From Zerene cesonia (taxonomy: Eukaryota > Arthropoda > Insecta > Lepidoptera > Pieridae), in assembly GCF_012273895.1 (NCBI RefSeq), contig NC_052130.1, forward strand, positions 5,642,001-5,706,000: a stretch of 64,000 bases of DNA, written 5' to 3'. A program made the translations under genes and the position numbers. Below, piece by piece: positions 1-10,485 of this stretch. The notes beneath the pieces were generated by a model, which ran no database searches, was not told the origin of the DNA, and worked only from the letters and a program-made list of their open reading frames with translations. Each line of letters starts with the position of its first letter. The first letter of the stretch is position 1.

Positions 1-194
1 TAAAATGATGTTATGGGAATCCATAAAAATTTCTGTTCTATTGAATGTATGGAACCTTGAGTCTATTTTAATCGAATTTTATCATTATCTACATATTATT
101 ATTTAATTTATTTTTTTTATGTATAAAAATCTCGTATATAATATATTTATGCGTATATTTTCGAATAGATAGTTAATATACGTTTTATGTAAAA

Positions 195-334
195 CAACCC
201 CCCAATCCTTATTTGAGGTCAGCAACACAGTCACTTTCTTGCGAAGTGGGTGCTTATGGGCGGCGTGTTTCGTTTTACATCAGGCGACACGTCTGCTCGT
301 TGCAAGCCTAGCTAGTATACCATAAAAAAAAAAA
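195..334 (+). repeat. Retroposon-B, 3' fragment with A-tail
   Basis: The segment carries the GGGCGGCGTG...CATCAGGCGACACG...CTGCTCG block that ends other Retroposon-B copies here, followed by CCATAAAAA and an A-run near 321-334. It is the 3' part only. Family membership rests on similarity to the fuller copies at 53874-54196 and 24541-24852. Confidence 0.5.
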
Positions 335-351
335 TAGAAAAATTGTCATGA

Positions 352-410
352 TACTAGTTTATCCGCCTACGGGTTCGCCCGCTTAGTAAAAGGAAATTCA
401 CATGGTAGTT
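352..410 (-). repeat. Degenerate Helitron 3' terminus
   Basis: ACTAGTTTATCCGCC then GGGTTCGCCCGC resembles the CTAG-adjacent GC-rich 3' end of the Helitron families in this window, read on the minus strand. Only the terminus can be recognised. Confidence 0.3.
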
Positions 411-454
411 AAAAGTTTCCTCGTCTTAAAAAATAGCTATTATTGTTCTTTACT

Positions 455-560
455 ATTTTTTTATTTTATTTATCCAAATCACATGCCATTACAGGCTGCA
501 ACCCAATGCAGTTTAGCGATTTAACAAGGAAAAAAAATTACAACTTAACCTAAGTAATTA
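455..560 (-). repeat. Non-LTR retrotransposon 3' end (pair with 49786-49905)
   Basis: ATTTATCCAAATCACATGCC...ACAGG and the following AACTTAACC...AACTAA track match 49786-49905, where the same words follow ATTTATTTATTTATAAAAATCAC. Read on the minus strand this is a 3' end with AATAAA-type repeats at its terminus. The assignment to a LINE is inference. Confidence 0.4.
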
Positions 561-1105
561 CCTAACTAATAATGATTATAATTTATAACATGTTATAAAA
601 TCCTATTGATGCGACATAAAAGAGAATCCAAAAAAAAACGTATAGTGTTAGCGCGAATAATACACATTATACACCTTTTTTGTAAACGGTATGAGCTATT
701 AACTAAAGTATTATATTAATAGATTACACTAAAGACTGTATTTAGCAAATGACCCTGGCCAAATTCCAGTTAATGATTACGAAGTCTTAGATCGCTTGGA
801 CCTTAGGCTCCTACTCCACTATCATAGTGGTTAATATGCACTATTTAATAAGCTCTTTTCATAAAAATTTGGAATATAAACCAGAATATTTTTTACATTT
901 TTCATTTTAATTCGACTAAAACCGGTGTTAATACATTTTAAAGCTATAATTATATTGTATTATTGCATTTTTCCAATTATATAATACTTAGTATTCATAA
1001 GCGTTTTTAAATGTAACGATTGAAAATTACATTTGTATAGAAATTTGAGCGAGTGTGTTTAAATAAATATTGAACAATTTAAGTTTTAGGGACGCGTATG
1101 TCACC
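561..1105. other. AT-rich stretch, nothing recognised
   Basis: No repeat family, RNA-like fold or convincing coding exon is visible. It contains ordinary AT-rich sequence with short poly-A and poly-T runs. Confidence 0.5.
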
Positions 1106-1162
1106 CTTTGTTTGTATTATTTTTCATTTCTATATTATGTTACAAACTATTTTTATTATTTT

Positions 1163-1440
1163 TGAAAGAAAGAAAGAAAGAAAGAAACATTTATTTGACT
1201 CCACAATTAAAAAAAAATAAAAAAACAATAAACTTACAAAACAATACAATAATGAACACAAACAATCACAATAAAAAAGCTTATACAAAAAAAAAAAAAC
1301 AATTAAACAAAGAAAATAGAAATAAATATAAAAACAAGAAACATAAAGTGGAGCCAAATGGGGTAGCCACTCAGCCTACGCAGCAACGCAGTTGCCACAC
1401 TGATTTTCAGTGGCCCCCCTCTTTTGGTAAACTTTAATAA
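1163..1440 (-). repeat. LINE 3' end with (GAAA)n microsatellite terminus
   Basis: A (GAAA)n tract at about 1164-1186 is followed by CATTTATTTGA. Read on the minus strand this is TCAAATAAATG, containing AATAAA, running into (TTTC)n, as expected for the 3' end of a non-LTR retrotransposon. The same arrangement occurs at 15373-15515 and 22926-23170. The body (A-rich, then GCAACGCAGTTGCCACA) does not match the other two copies clearly. Confidence 0.45.
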
Positions 1441-1487
1441 ATATTATAGTCAACAATAAACAATTCGACATTTATGGAAATTATCTG

Positions 1488-1612
1488 GGAGTCTGTATTC
1501 CTTCCTCATCCTTTCCAGTCCTTTCCTTATGAGCGTCTTCAATCCTTTATACCTTATAAACGGGCAACGCGGCCCTACCCCCATAATTGTTAATGGGGGT
1601 TGGTGATCACTT
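1488..1612 (+). repeat. Retroposon-B, internal fragment
   Basis: TTCCTCATCC, CCAGTCCTTTCC, AAACGGGCAACGCG and GGGGGTTGGTGATCACTTAC correspond in order to the pyrimidine-rich middle and the GGTGATCGCTTACC block of Retroposon-B. It is interrupted at the 3' side by the hairpin at 1606-1639. Confidence 0.4.
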
Positions 1613-1639
1613 ACACACATATATAAATGTGTAAGTGAT
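1606..1639. other. Perfect 12-bp hairpin
   Basis: ATCACTTACACA (1606-1617) and TGTGTAAGTGAT (1628-1639) are exact reverse complements with a 10-nt loop. The hairpin sits at the end of a Retroposon-B fragment, so it may have arisen by fold-back of that sequence. Confidence 0.7.
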
Positions 1640-1967
1640 ACATAGGCATAAATAAAGCACGTTTTATGTATTTTTTTTTTTAATTTCAGTTCTTTTAAGT
1701 TTGATCAATCTCACATTACTTCAGTGTACTTTTAGCTTAAAAATATACGTTCCGTTTCGTTGGTTCACCGTAAAACCCTCTCAGTTCCGTTACGGGGTAA
1801 AAATGACCCTCCGAAAATAAATCTCGTTAAATTATTACAGGGTTGGGCTAACCCGAAAATGTCCAATTATTGGTCCGTCTTTCAACACGCTCTGATCATA
1901 TAGGACGAAAGGGTCGAATTGACCTATATGCTGGATGGAGATGATAAAACCATAATAAATTTAACAG

Positions 1968-1997
1968 CGCCAATACTAGTATGAACTAGTATTGGCG
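1968..1997. other. Perfect 13-bp hairpin with 4-nt loop
   Basis: CGCCAATACTAGT (1968-1980) and ACTAGTATTGGCG (1985-1997) are exact reverse complements around ATGA. No flanking U-run suggests a terminator. It borders the small repeat at 1999-2060. Confidence 0.8.
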
Positions 1998-1998
1998 T

Positions 1999-2060
1999 AT
2001 TTAGAAACGATAAAAATGTAATTTTCATACAAATTAATTGATGGTTTAATATTCTGAATT
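1999..2060 (+). repeat. Short repeat shared with 32175-32250
   Basis: TTTAGAAAC and a 25-nt word at 2015-2039 (begins AATGTAATTTTC, ends AAATTAATT) recur at 32222-32246 with the same upstream TATTTAGAAAC. I do not recognise the parent element. Confidence 0.5.
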
Positions 2061-2461
2061 AATTTCGACCAGGATAATTTTTAAACCTTCATGATTCCAC
2101 ATGATTTCATGAAGTGACAGTCATTGATATAGAGGACTTCAAACTTTGTCGGTAATAGGATAGGACTAGTAGGATATGTTTCTTTTTAGCAATAGATTTT
2201 AATTATTGTGTACTGTTTTCGAAATGAAGTATACTTTAATTTATTGAAGACAGTTCGAGAACTTTTTTACCCAAGACATAATGCCAGGAGCAAAATAACA
2301 ATGGGAATACATTGTTATTATATTATATTAAACGATAATATGTATGTATGTGATATACAAAATTAAATTTTATTTTATAAGTGCAGTAATATGTATGTTT
2401 GAACCTCTCTTATGATAAATCAGCTGATCGGATCTTTATGGTACATTATACTCCGAATTAA

Positions 2462-2710
2462 TCACCTTCTTACTTTAAGAATAACTTTACTTTCCTTCAG
2501 AATGATACTTATTCACTGCGATCGAAAGAAAGACTTACACTGCGTGTAGCTACTCAAAAGACAGATTTCTTCAGTAATTCATTTGCTGCAACCGCTGTTA
2601 GGTTATGGAACTCTTTGCCTGTTAATATAAGATGTGCACAATCACTTACTTCTTTTAAACGTCTGATTCATAAATATTATTTAGATCTGGAATATGATTA
2701 TGAATTGTGA
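2462..2710 (+). pseudogene. Non-LTR retrotransposon ORF2 C-terminal fragment
   Basis: An 82-codon open frame lacks a start codon, begins directly after a stop at 2459-2461 and ends at TGA 2708-2710. Its translation contains RLWNSLPVNI followed by SLTSFKRLI and a tyrosine-rich tail. This is the typical end of Jockey/CR1-like LINE polyproteins (RLWNSLP, then an F-K-x-x-L motif). The reverse transcriptase catalytic core and everything upstream are missing, so the copy is 5'-truncated and dead. A 290-nt AT-rich 3' UTR with polyadenylation signals follows. The clade (Jockey versus CR1) cannot be decided from this fragment. Confidence 0.8.
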
Positions 2711-3000
2711 CCTAGTAAATAATTTTTTTTATGTATTTTGTTATATGTATTTTATAATATACCTATATTTTATTTTACATATTTTTATATATTCTTTTTT
2801 ATATACAGTAAATGTTATTCTGCCTCCCTTTGTACACCTAATATTTATCCTTTACCTAAGGGGTTGCCTGAAAGAAATCACTCTAAAGTGATAAGGCCGC
2901 CCCGTTATACATTATCTTTAACTATTGTTTATATTTTCTTTTTCTTTTTTCTTCTTTCTATAATTAATGTGTAATAAAAGTGTTAAAATAAATAAAATAT
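2711..3000 (+). repeat. LINE 3' UTR with conserved hairpin
   Basis: It follows the ORF2 fragment directly. GGGGTTGCCTGAAAGAAATC leads into the hairpin ATCACT-CTAA-AGTGAT (2877-2892) and then AAGGCCGCC. The end is AATAAA-rich (about 2973-2998). The GGTTGCCTG...GTGATAAGGC module recurs at 8008-8063 and twice in 36309-36536, so it marks a LINE 3' UTR family. Confidence 0.7.
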
Positions 3001-3014
3001 GGGCTATCTATACG

Positions 3015-3050
3015 AGTATCATGTGACTGAAGCCGCAGGCTCCAGCTAGT
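3015..3050 (+). repeat. Helitron 3' terminus fragment
   Basis: TGAAGCCGCAGGCTCCAGCTAGT contains a short GC hairpin (GCCGCAGGC) just upstream of CTAG followed by T, the arrangement expected at a Helitron 3' end. The 5' part cannot be recognised. Confidence 0.35.
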
Positions 3051-3361
3051 CATGTACAAACTTACCATTTATAATAGCATTATTTTTTTTATTAATTTTG
3101 TTTCAGGTAAAAGATCTTAAATAACTTAAAATATCATTATTTCTAGTATATATCTGTGTCCGAAATCCCAGCAAATACAAACCAAAAATCAATCTCCGTA
3201 AAAGCCAATGCACTTCTGTCAAATGACTGATATCATTCAACCAATCGCAATCGCATCAGATATGGCACTTCCGAATCGTTAATTTACACAACACTATGTA
3301 TAATTATCGTATCGCATCCTTCAATGGATTGTACTTTATGGGCATAATATATTATAGAGAG

Positions 3362-3640
3362 CAGAGCACGTATTGGGCCAGTGGTACTAGGGAAGGTACC
3401 ACACCAGAGAAAGTCGTGTTTAAATAGTAGTATGCTACTGAGTTTTGTACGGCAAGTGTAAGAACCGGTAGCACGTATCCTATTCGACCTTCCTAGTCCT
3501 CTCCTTCTTTCCCGTAGTCATACCTTTTTTTACCTTAAATTTAAAAAGCTAGCAACGCATTTTTAGATGTATTTACCTTCGTATATGTTTATGGTGATGG
3601 TTGCATACTATATTTCAGTTAATCAGCTCAAAAGAAAAGA
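3362..3640 (+). repeat. Retroposon-B, old divergent copy
   Basis: GAGCACGTATTGGGCCAG, GGTACCACACC, a poorly conserved centre and CCTTCCTAGTCC follow the order of Retroposon-B from its 5' end. Divergence is high. Confidence 0.4.
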
Positions 3641-4887
3641 AAAAAGTTAAGTAAATAAAACATTGTTCTATTTTGTGTTTAATTTGATTGATAATTGTAT
3701 TTATTTAACAAAAACTCCATACGTAGATACAGTAATTATTGATTTAAGGTTTTTATTCTTCTAGCCACTATTTCCCTATAAATCCATTGAGGTTCGTAAG
3801 AGCATGCAGTATTAAAGTTGATTAATTCACATTTACAAGAACGACTGAAGATAAAATATGTCATAAGAATAGATAATTCTGGAAGACGGAAGATGTCACG
3901 ATTTAAATAAATATGAAATTCAATCGTTAACAGCCATTTTGAATTAAATTTCTATATTGTCCAATCAATAAGCGAAGAAGCATTTGTCAAGTTAATGATA
4001 AAAGCCCTTTGAATACTCATCAGATCTATTTAGCACAGAGCAGTAAATTTACTGATGTTATTTTCATTTTAATTTTGTTTCAATCATGAGTTATTAATGT
4101 TCCTGTCTTTTTTTTAATTTTTAGTCTACATCCATTTTGTCGCCTAACTGTTACTTCTAATATATAAAGCATTATATCTGTGCTGTTACATGCAGACCCC
4201 TTTTGCAAAGATTAAAGAAAATATATGGAACTTTCCATGAGATCGAGATCTTTCATCGAACGTCAACGTAGTAAATAAAACAATCTCTAACATCACATTA
4301 CACTGGACTCATTTAAAAATTCCCGACATCTTATTTATAGGCAATTTGCGAAATTGCCAGAAACAAATGTCTTCGAAGGTGCTTATTGATGTTTTTGTTA
4401 TTCATCATAAAATTGAATTGAATTTCATTGTAATAATATGGTAATAGTGATTTATTAAATCGATGTTATAGATATTTTATATTATCGTAACCTTGTTTTG
4501 ATTTGGTAGCCATTTTTGTTCTATTTGTGTTTGATTGTGACCTTGAAAAGGACCTTTCTTTTAAACTTTTTGTACCTTTTAAACTAATTCATGGACGTTA
4601 ATTTGTTTAATTATTTCACTATGTTTTATTGTCTTTTCAATTAAATCAAAATAAAGGAGCATTCATTACGTTCACGCGTTTTCCCGCCAACGCAACGCAA
4701 AATTGGTATTTAATAGTCAGTTTGACGTTCATGAATATTTCATTGTGATGAGACCCAAAACTAGGAACCATCCATTGAAATATTAACCGACTCTTTCAAA
4801 TTAATGTAATAAATTACATTTTTATATGTATTTCTTTGCTATGTGACTGTATTTTGATTGGACTTTTCGCGTTAATTTTATTGAGTA
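3641..4887. other. AT-rich stretch, nothing recognised
   Basis: About 1.2 kb without a recognisable repeat, RNA or coding exon. Confidence 0.5.
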
Positions 4888-5089
4888 CTAGACGCTCGTG
4901 CCGGCTCCGCCTAGATTTCTGTTTTATCCCAAGGGCTCATTTAATCGGGATGAAAAGTATCCAATCACCTAAGTCAGCTCATATCCTGTCTGTTTACCAA
5001 ATTACATCAAAATAAGTTCTGTAGTTTCAGTATGATTGACGGACACACATCTAAACAAATAAACTTTCACATTTATAATATTAGTGTGA
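4888..5089 (-). mobile_element. Non-autonomous Helitron, family H4
   Basis: On the minus strand the element starts TCACACTAATATT (end near 5089) and finishes at CTAG (4888-4891) after a GC-rich GGAGCCGGCACGAGC-type segment. The inner words AGCTCATATCCTGTCTG and CAAATTACATCAAAAT match the copies at 5423-5607 and 43392-43555. Confidence 0.7.
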
Positions 5090-5422
5090 AGTTTGATAAT
5101 ATTTAAATTTATGATTCTTTTTTGTGTCCATTATTTTATTTGTTCCTTATTTTTATTATTAAATAAAAGTAATTGTTATTTGGCGATATTGTAATTTGAA
5201 ATAAATATGTATAGGATACTTACTAACTGACTTGTTTTTGAAAATTTTATTGAAGGTAGCTTTTTTATCGAAATTAACAATTTTGACTGTTACTGTAACG
5301 TTTTTTTCATATTGCTTTTAAATTATCCGATTGACGTATATTTCAGCAAATATTAAAGTTTTATAATGTACAATTTAAAGTAATAGATATTAATGAATGT
5401 TATTGATGTGAAACCGTTTTAA

Positions 5423-5607
5423 TCACATTTGTTTGGATGTTTGTCCGTCAATCACGCTGTAACTACTGAATGGATTTTGATGAAATTTGGTATACAGACA
5501 GGGTATGAGCTGACTTGAGTGATAGGATATTTGCCATCCCGATTAAACGCTCCCTTGGGATATAATAGGAAATTTGATGTCCGGGTGGAGCCGGGACGAG
5601 CATCTAG
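5423..5607 (+). mobile_element. Non-autonomous Helitron, family H4
   Basis: Starts TCACATTTG preceded by A, contains GTCCGTCAATCACGC and ATGAAATTTGGTATACAGAC, and ends GGAGCCGGGACGAGCATCTAG followed by T. It faces the H4 copy at 4888-5089 about 330 nt away. Confidence 0.7.
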
Positions 5608-5818
5608 TTATAAATAAATAAAGTCTCCGTAACAACGCTCTGTAAACAGATCAAGTGTCACAAACAAGCCTCATACCGCCACACCGCCTGCCTTGTGCAA
5701 TTTGTGAATAGAACCTATCAATATTCAAGCCGTGACTCACTAATAATACTTTAAAATTCCATCCAATCGATGAAGTACTGGCGGACATCATCAAATGTTT
5801 AGGTTATGTAATACTCAG

Positions 5819-6001
5819 TAGCTTTGCACCCGCGGCTTTGTCCGCGTTATAAAAGGTAAAGATTGACAATCCAGTGTTTTAGTAGCATAGCGGTCCTGTG
5901 TAATTGAGGGATTAAAACCTACCTCCGTAAATGGATTAGGTATCTAACACTGAAAGAATGTTACAGGTTTAAGTTTATGCGAAGCTGCGGGCAGCAGCTA
6001 G
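5819..6001 (+). repeat. Helitron-like fragment ending in CTAG
   Basis: GCGAAGCTGCGGGCAGCAGCTAG at the right end has the hairpin-plus-CTAG form. The left end (GCACCCGCGGCTTTGTCCGCG) looks like an oppositely oriented terminus, so two fragments may abut. Confidence 0.4.
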
Positions 6002-6002
6002 A

Positions 6003-6345
6003 TTTTTTTTTATGTCATAGTCAGCAATGTAACTGGTTGGTTGCATGATGGTAAGCGCTATCACCGCCCATGATCATTTGGAGAAACATAAGACCAATTT
6101 CAGAGCTAATGCCTCTATAAATGGATTGCCGACCTTAAATCGGGAAAGGATTAAGAAAGAATTGACGAGAGGTATAAAGGAAAGGATTGAGAAGGATATG
6201 GAAAAGGATATAGGCCTCCGGCTCCCCCCACCGAACGAAACACAATAGCATGCTATTACTTCACGCTGATTTTCTGTGGGCGTGTGGTACTACTCCAGTG
6301 CGAGCTGGCCCAATTCGTGCCGAAGCGTGCTCGACTCGCACATTA
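6003..6345 (-). mobile_element. Retroposon-B, near full length
   Basis: The A-tail appears as a T-run at 6003-6010 and is followed on the + strand by ATGTCATAG, GGTAAGCGCT, the purine-rich centre, CCTCCGGCTCCCCC and GTGCGAGCTGGCCCAATTCG. On the minus strand this is the complete order seen in 53874-54196. It landed directly beside a Helitron 3' CTAG end. Confidence 0.7.
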
Positions 6346-6885
6346 AAAAAAGTTAAAGTATAAAGCTTAATATAATCCTTCCCTGAAATAGAAACAAATT
6401 GATTACCTTATAAACATAATTTCGTGGATCCATTCTAAATAAATAAAGTACCTACGCCAGAGCCCCTAATGAAAGACAAAGCAATCAATCAAGGTATGTA
6501 CTTTATCCCACCGTCTAATCAAGCCTTTATAGATAAATGTATTCAATAAATTCACCCTTTATCGTTCTTATTCCGTCGAGCGTAAAATACGTGTAATTGT
6601 ATAAAACCCGAGGCAACGATTGTAATGACTATTACAACCAAATCCGCCGACAGCCCTCCGCGAAACTCTGAGCAAAAATAAAGGCTCGTGTGAAAATATC
6701 CGACGTAGCGTAAAATTAGATTACGTAGCCATTGAAAATAATTTGCCTCAACACCTAAGGGTGAGGCGAGTTTGTGGTGATCATGAGGGTGGATATTTGA
6801 AAGGCGTTTTAACGTAATGTCATAGAATGCTAATAACGTGTGAGTTGGTTTTTTGACAAGGGCAGCATCATGGTGAATTTTATTC

Positions 6886-7055
6886 CTATATCCGTATTCC
6901 ATAGGAATATGGGGATAAAAAGTTGCCTATATGTTATTCCAGTTGTTCAGATATCTACGTACCAAATTTGATTGCGATCGATTCAGTACTTTTTGCGTGA
7001 AAAGCAACAAACACACACATCCTTACAAACTTTCACATTTATAATATTAGTAGGA
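6886..7055 (-). mobile_element. Non-autonomous Helitron, family H1 (3' end worn)
   Basis: Minus strand: TCCTACTAATATTATAAATG at 7036-7055 preceded by A, then the TTGCGTGAAAAGCAAC and CCTATATGTTATTCCAG words. The CTAG terminus is not preserved at the left end. Confidence 0.65.
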
Positions 7056-7067
7056 TAGGATTTTCGC

Positions 7068-7238
7068 ATATTAAATGTGTTTGAATATTCTGTGTAATGA
7101 ATAATTGTCAATCAACCGATTGCAATGAAATTTGGTACGTAGACAGCTGGACAATTGGAATAACATATAGGCAACTTTTTATTCCGATATTCCTATGGGA
7201 TATAGACTTACGCGATTGAAACCGCGGGGCGCAGCTAG
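7068..7238 (+). mobile_element. Non-autonomous Helitron, family H1
   Basis: Contains ACCGATTGCAATGAAATTTG, ACAGCTGGACAATTGGAAT and AACATATAGGCAAC and ends GGGGCGCAGCTAG followed by T. The 5' start is diverged. It lies head-to-head with the H1 copy at 6886-7055. Confidence 0.65.
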
Positions 7239-7764
7239 TATAATATAGTAATTAATAATATTTGTTTATTCGAGCAACTATAAAAAAAACCACTTTGATA
7301 GTAACATTATGCTTAAAAACTCAATCCATACATAACCATAGCTAAAACAAAAACTTCCTCTGAATTCCACCTAATCTCTTATTTTTTCCAAACCTCGAGC
7401 TTTGGCATTAAACCTTAGTTTCGGCGTGAGTCATGATACCTCCATAAATGCATAAATAATGAGATTTTATGACTTACTTTTATATTACTTTGAATATTGC
7501 ATGAAATGATTGAAATACATGCCATAACCATAGTATTTATTATGTTATCTGTGGAGAAGCTTACGTCGTTACGTCTATTGCAATTTGAAGCTTTTACCAA
7601 ACATTGCTAGATTCCAGGAAGGCATACAGATAATTCCTAGATTATGGTTTTAAAGGAACAGCTTCTCCCGCAAACGTTTTGAGTAATTTTACTGTAGAAT
7701 GAACAGCATCCACCCATCACAGTGTAATAATCCATACAGTTTAACGGAGATGTTTAGATATTTA
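7239..7764. other. AT-rich stretch, nothing recognised
   Basis: No repeat family or gene signal seen. Confidence 0.45.
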
Positions 7765-7866
7765 GACAGGTCAATAGTACAGGGACAAGGGATGAGTCGT
7801 GGTAGAAACGAGCCCGAGTTACATACACCATAATGTTGGCAGCTCGGGATACTATTTACGTGCATA
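7765..7866 (+). repeat. Unidentified repeat family X, copy 1
   Basis: GACAGGTCAAT, a GAGCCCGAG word, TACATACACCATAATGTT and AGCTCGGGATACTAT run in the same order at 27348-27463. I do not recognise the family. It is GC-richer than its surroundings and may be part of a LINE 3' region. Confidence 0.5.
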
Positions 7867-7882
7867 TGTTTAAATGTCATTT

Positions 7883-7996
7883 TCTTCTATCTCTGTACCA
7901 AATTTATTACAGATACGATTAGCTGTTTTCGCGTGAAAGAGTAACAAACATCCATACATCCATCCATTTCTCAACTCATAATTTATTTATAATATT
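7883..7996 (-). repeat. Helitron 5' fragment
   Basis: CTGTACCAAATTTATTACAG, TTTTCGCGTGAAAGAGTAAC and ACATCCATACATCCATCC recur in other Helitron copies (57548-57772). The TC terminus is worn. Confidence 0.45.
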
Positions 7997-8007
7997 TTTT
8001 TTTACCT

Positions 8008-8063
8008 TTTTCCTTGGGGTTGCCTGGCAGAAGTCACCGTATGTGATAAGGCACTCAATTGTT
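8008..8063 (+). repeat. LINE 3' UTR module, split from its end by a SINE
   Basis: GGGGTTGCCTGGCAG, the hairpin GTCAC-CGTAT-GTGAT (8033-8047) and AAGGCAC match the 2711-3000 LINE tail. Immediately after it lies the target duplication and the SINE-A insertion. Confidence 0.5.
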
Positions 8064-8076
8064 CTACGTTTTTATT

Positions 8077-8380
8077 CATCATCATCATCATCAGCCCATA
8101 TATGTTCCCACTGCTGGGACACAGGCCTCCTATGAGGGTTCAGGCCATAATCCACCACGCTGGCCAAGTGCGGGTTGGCAGATGTCACATGTCGTCGAAC
8201 TTTTGATTCTTGGACATGCCGGTTTCCTCACGATGTTTTCCTTCACCGTTTTAAGCAGTGGTGATGTTATTCACATGTGCAGATAAATTGATAAATCAAT
8301 TTATTTCCTGCACGCTCCGCCCGGTCTCGAACCCCGACTTATCGATTTTGAAGTCCGAGGTTCTCACCACTGAGCCACTG
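8077..8380 (-). mobile_element. SINE-A, full length, with 13-bp target duplication
   Basis: The element is flanked by identical CTACGTTTTTATT copies (8064-8076 and 8381-8393). On the minus strand it begins GCAGTGGCTCAGTGG (RNA polymerase III box A, one base shorter than at 26436), has box B GGTTCGAGACC, and ends in repeated TGATGATGATG. This structure shows tRNA-derived SINE retrotransposition by target-primed reverse transcription. Confidence 0.9.
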
Positions 8381-8496
8381 CTACGTTTTTATTGATTTAA
8401 TGTAAAATAAGAAGTTATAATATTATGCATAATAAATATGCAGTCTCTTTACTCGAGAACGACTTCAATAATTCGTCAATTTTTTTTATGTTTTTG

Positions 8497-8547
8497 TTAA
8501 GACACAAGGAGGGTTCATAAAGAAAGAGAGCCGGGGCGGACCGCTAG
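8497..8547 (+). repeat. Helitron 3' terminus fragment
   Basis: GAGAGCCGGGGCGGACCGCTAG followed by T. Similar termini lie at 9440-9493 and 9570-9642. Confidence 0.4.
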
Positions 8548-9439
8548 TACTTCAACAAATGATAGAAACACATTAATATCGGAATACATTAAAATACTCA
8601 TGACCTTTCGTCAAATGTTATCGTTTAATAAAAATAGATAGAGAAATCATTTACTTAATAGAATAAAATAGACATTCCTCACTTCAAAATACAATAAAAA
8701 AGCGAAACGACGAATTTCATCCTGTCCCAGAGCGATAAAAATATTTTCTTTCCAATTTCGTTTTAATTAGCTCCATTCATTTTTGATGTAACGCTATACT
8801 TTCGTATAAAACAAAATACTTCAGCTGCGAACGGATTGAAACGTTAACGCTTGAGCAATAAGGATCATAATAGCGTGCTCATCGCGGTTTTACAAAAACA
8901 AATTTTTCAAGTGCCCTGGTAATGAAGGCCCTTTTCATTAATGAGATCTTCAAAGAAAATATATATTTATCAAGGCTTTTACATCTATATATTGCGACTT
9001 AGCTGAATCTATGATAATTATAAATAACTATTGGAGTTATTAATTGCTTCTTCGAATTTATTTCAGTTTATTTCACAAGGCGAGCTGTTTGCGAATTTTC
9101 TAGAATTTATAAAAATTGTCTAATAGATAAATAGTGAGTAATTGGTAGTTCTTATGCTATTTTTAAACTGAATATAATTTTAATCTTAATTCTCACTAGC
9201 AGTGCTCCCCGTCTTGGCCTATGGTATATATGGTTAAATAATCAACATTTGAACAACAAGGCACAATCGCTTTCCATGCGCCACGTGTCTAAGTGATTTC
9301 GACATTTTATTGAATTCGATAGCTGAACGAGTTTTGACAAATTATGAAAAGCGACATCTGTATCTTTATATACAATTATTCATCCGACAGAATATTAAAA
9401 AAACAATTAATATCCGACAATATGAAATGATTGATTATT
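8548..9439. other. AT-rich stretch, nothing recognised
   Basis: About 0.9 kb with no repeat, RNA or coding signal I can support. Confidence 0.5.
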
Positions 9440-9493
9440 TGCCCTAATCCCAGGAAGCCCAGGAAGGTACCACGAGCCGGAGCGGATCGCTAG
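9440..9493 (+). repeat. Helitron 3' terminus fragment
   Basis: GAGCCGGAGCGGATCGCTAG at 9474-9493, followed by T. Confidence 0.4.
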
Positions 9494-9569
9494 TACATAA
9501 ATAGAAATATCGCCAAATGTGTCGCAAAGCGTGAAACTCGATAACGGCTCAACAATTGCAATATTTTAA

Positions 9570-9642
9570 TATTATTGTAAGGCACAAAGAAAGTTATTAT
9601 GGAGATAAGAAACACCACGGTGGAGCCGGGGCGAACAGCTAA
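9570..9642 (+). repeat. Helitron 3' terminus fragment ending CTAA
   Basis: GGAGCCGGGGCGAACAGCTAA. CTAA fits the CTRR rule for Helitron 3' ends. The next element starts 14 nt later. Confidence 0.4.
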
Positions 9643-9655
9643 TAAGAACAGATAA

Positions 9656-9838
9656 TCACTACATAGTATACAACAAAGTCATTTTCTCTGTCCCTGTGTA
9701 TGCTTAAATCTTTAAAACTCCGCAACGGATTTTGATGCGGCTTTTTTTAATAGATAGAGGGTTCAAAAGGAAGGTTTATATGTACAATATCTATAAAACT
9801 ACTGCGAATTCGCGTGCGAAGCTGCGGGCAAAAGCTAA
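9656..9838 (+). mobile_element. Non-autonomous Helitron, family H3
   Basis: Starts TCACTACATAGTATAC after A, contains TATGCTTAAATCTTTAAAAC and GAGGAAGG-like words, and ends GCTGCGGGCAAAAGCTAA followed by T. The same order is seen at 39143-39334 and 43872-44056. Confidence 0.7.
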
Positions 9839-10485
9839 TATTAGATAAAATAAAAAATCACAGATTAACTGCACATATAAATAGCGGCAATATTTTTTCA
9901 GCCGTCACATAATTTTTGGCGACACCGCTGTAGCGTTTGGCAACTTTGTGATGTCCAATGAGTCAGATTTTATTCCAGTATAAATTAATATAATATTTCA
10001 AACGCATCTCCGTGTGTCAGCAATCGTTTTGCCAATGATTTATAGCGACTTAAGTAATCCGACAATTAATTATTATAAGTGTGCGTAATTTATTGTGTTT
10101 AGAGGTCCGTGTCAAATGTTCTTAGATACAAATGTTTCTAAACGATATTTAGTCTATGTATGCGCGTATGTGCGTGTGTGTGTGTTGTGTGTGTAAAAGT
10201 AATGAACTGCGAATATCTATTCTATATAAACAATCATAAATTTGATTCGTATTACTTAAGAAATAGAGAAGAAATTGTTCTAGTCCAATAAAATAAAACA
10301 GCATATTATACAGGTGTCCCGCAAGAGGCTTACTATAAATGTTTAATCGAACTAATAGCTTTGGATACGCTGCTATATGAAATGAAATTTGATAAATAAA
10401 ACGATGTGGTTTTTAAATTTAACCTAACGTACGAAAACAAAACACTATAGTGTTGTTTTTCTGTCCTATATTCCATTCCATTAGA
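9839..10485. other. Mostly featureless AT-rich DNA with a (TG)n tract
   Basis: A GTGTGTGTGT run lies near 10168-10195. No gene or repeat family recognised otherwise. Confidence 0.45.

Noticed and set aside
8059..8286. 75-codon frame with histidine-rich start (HHHHH)
   Set aside because: The histidines are the CATCATCAT tail of SINE-A; the rest is its body.
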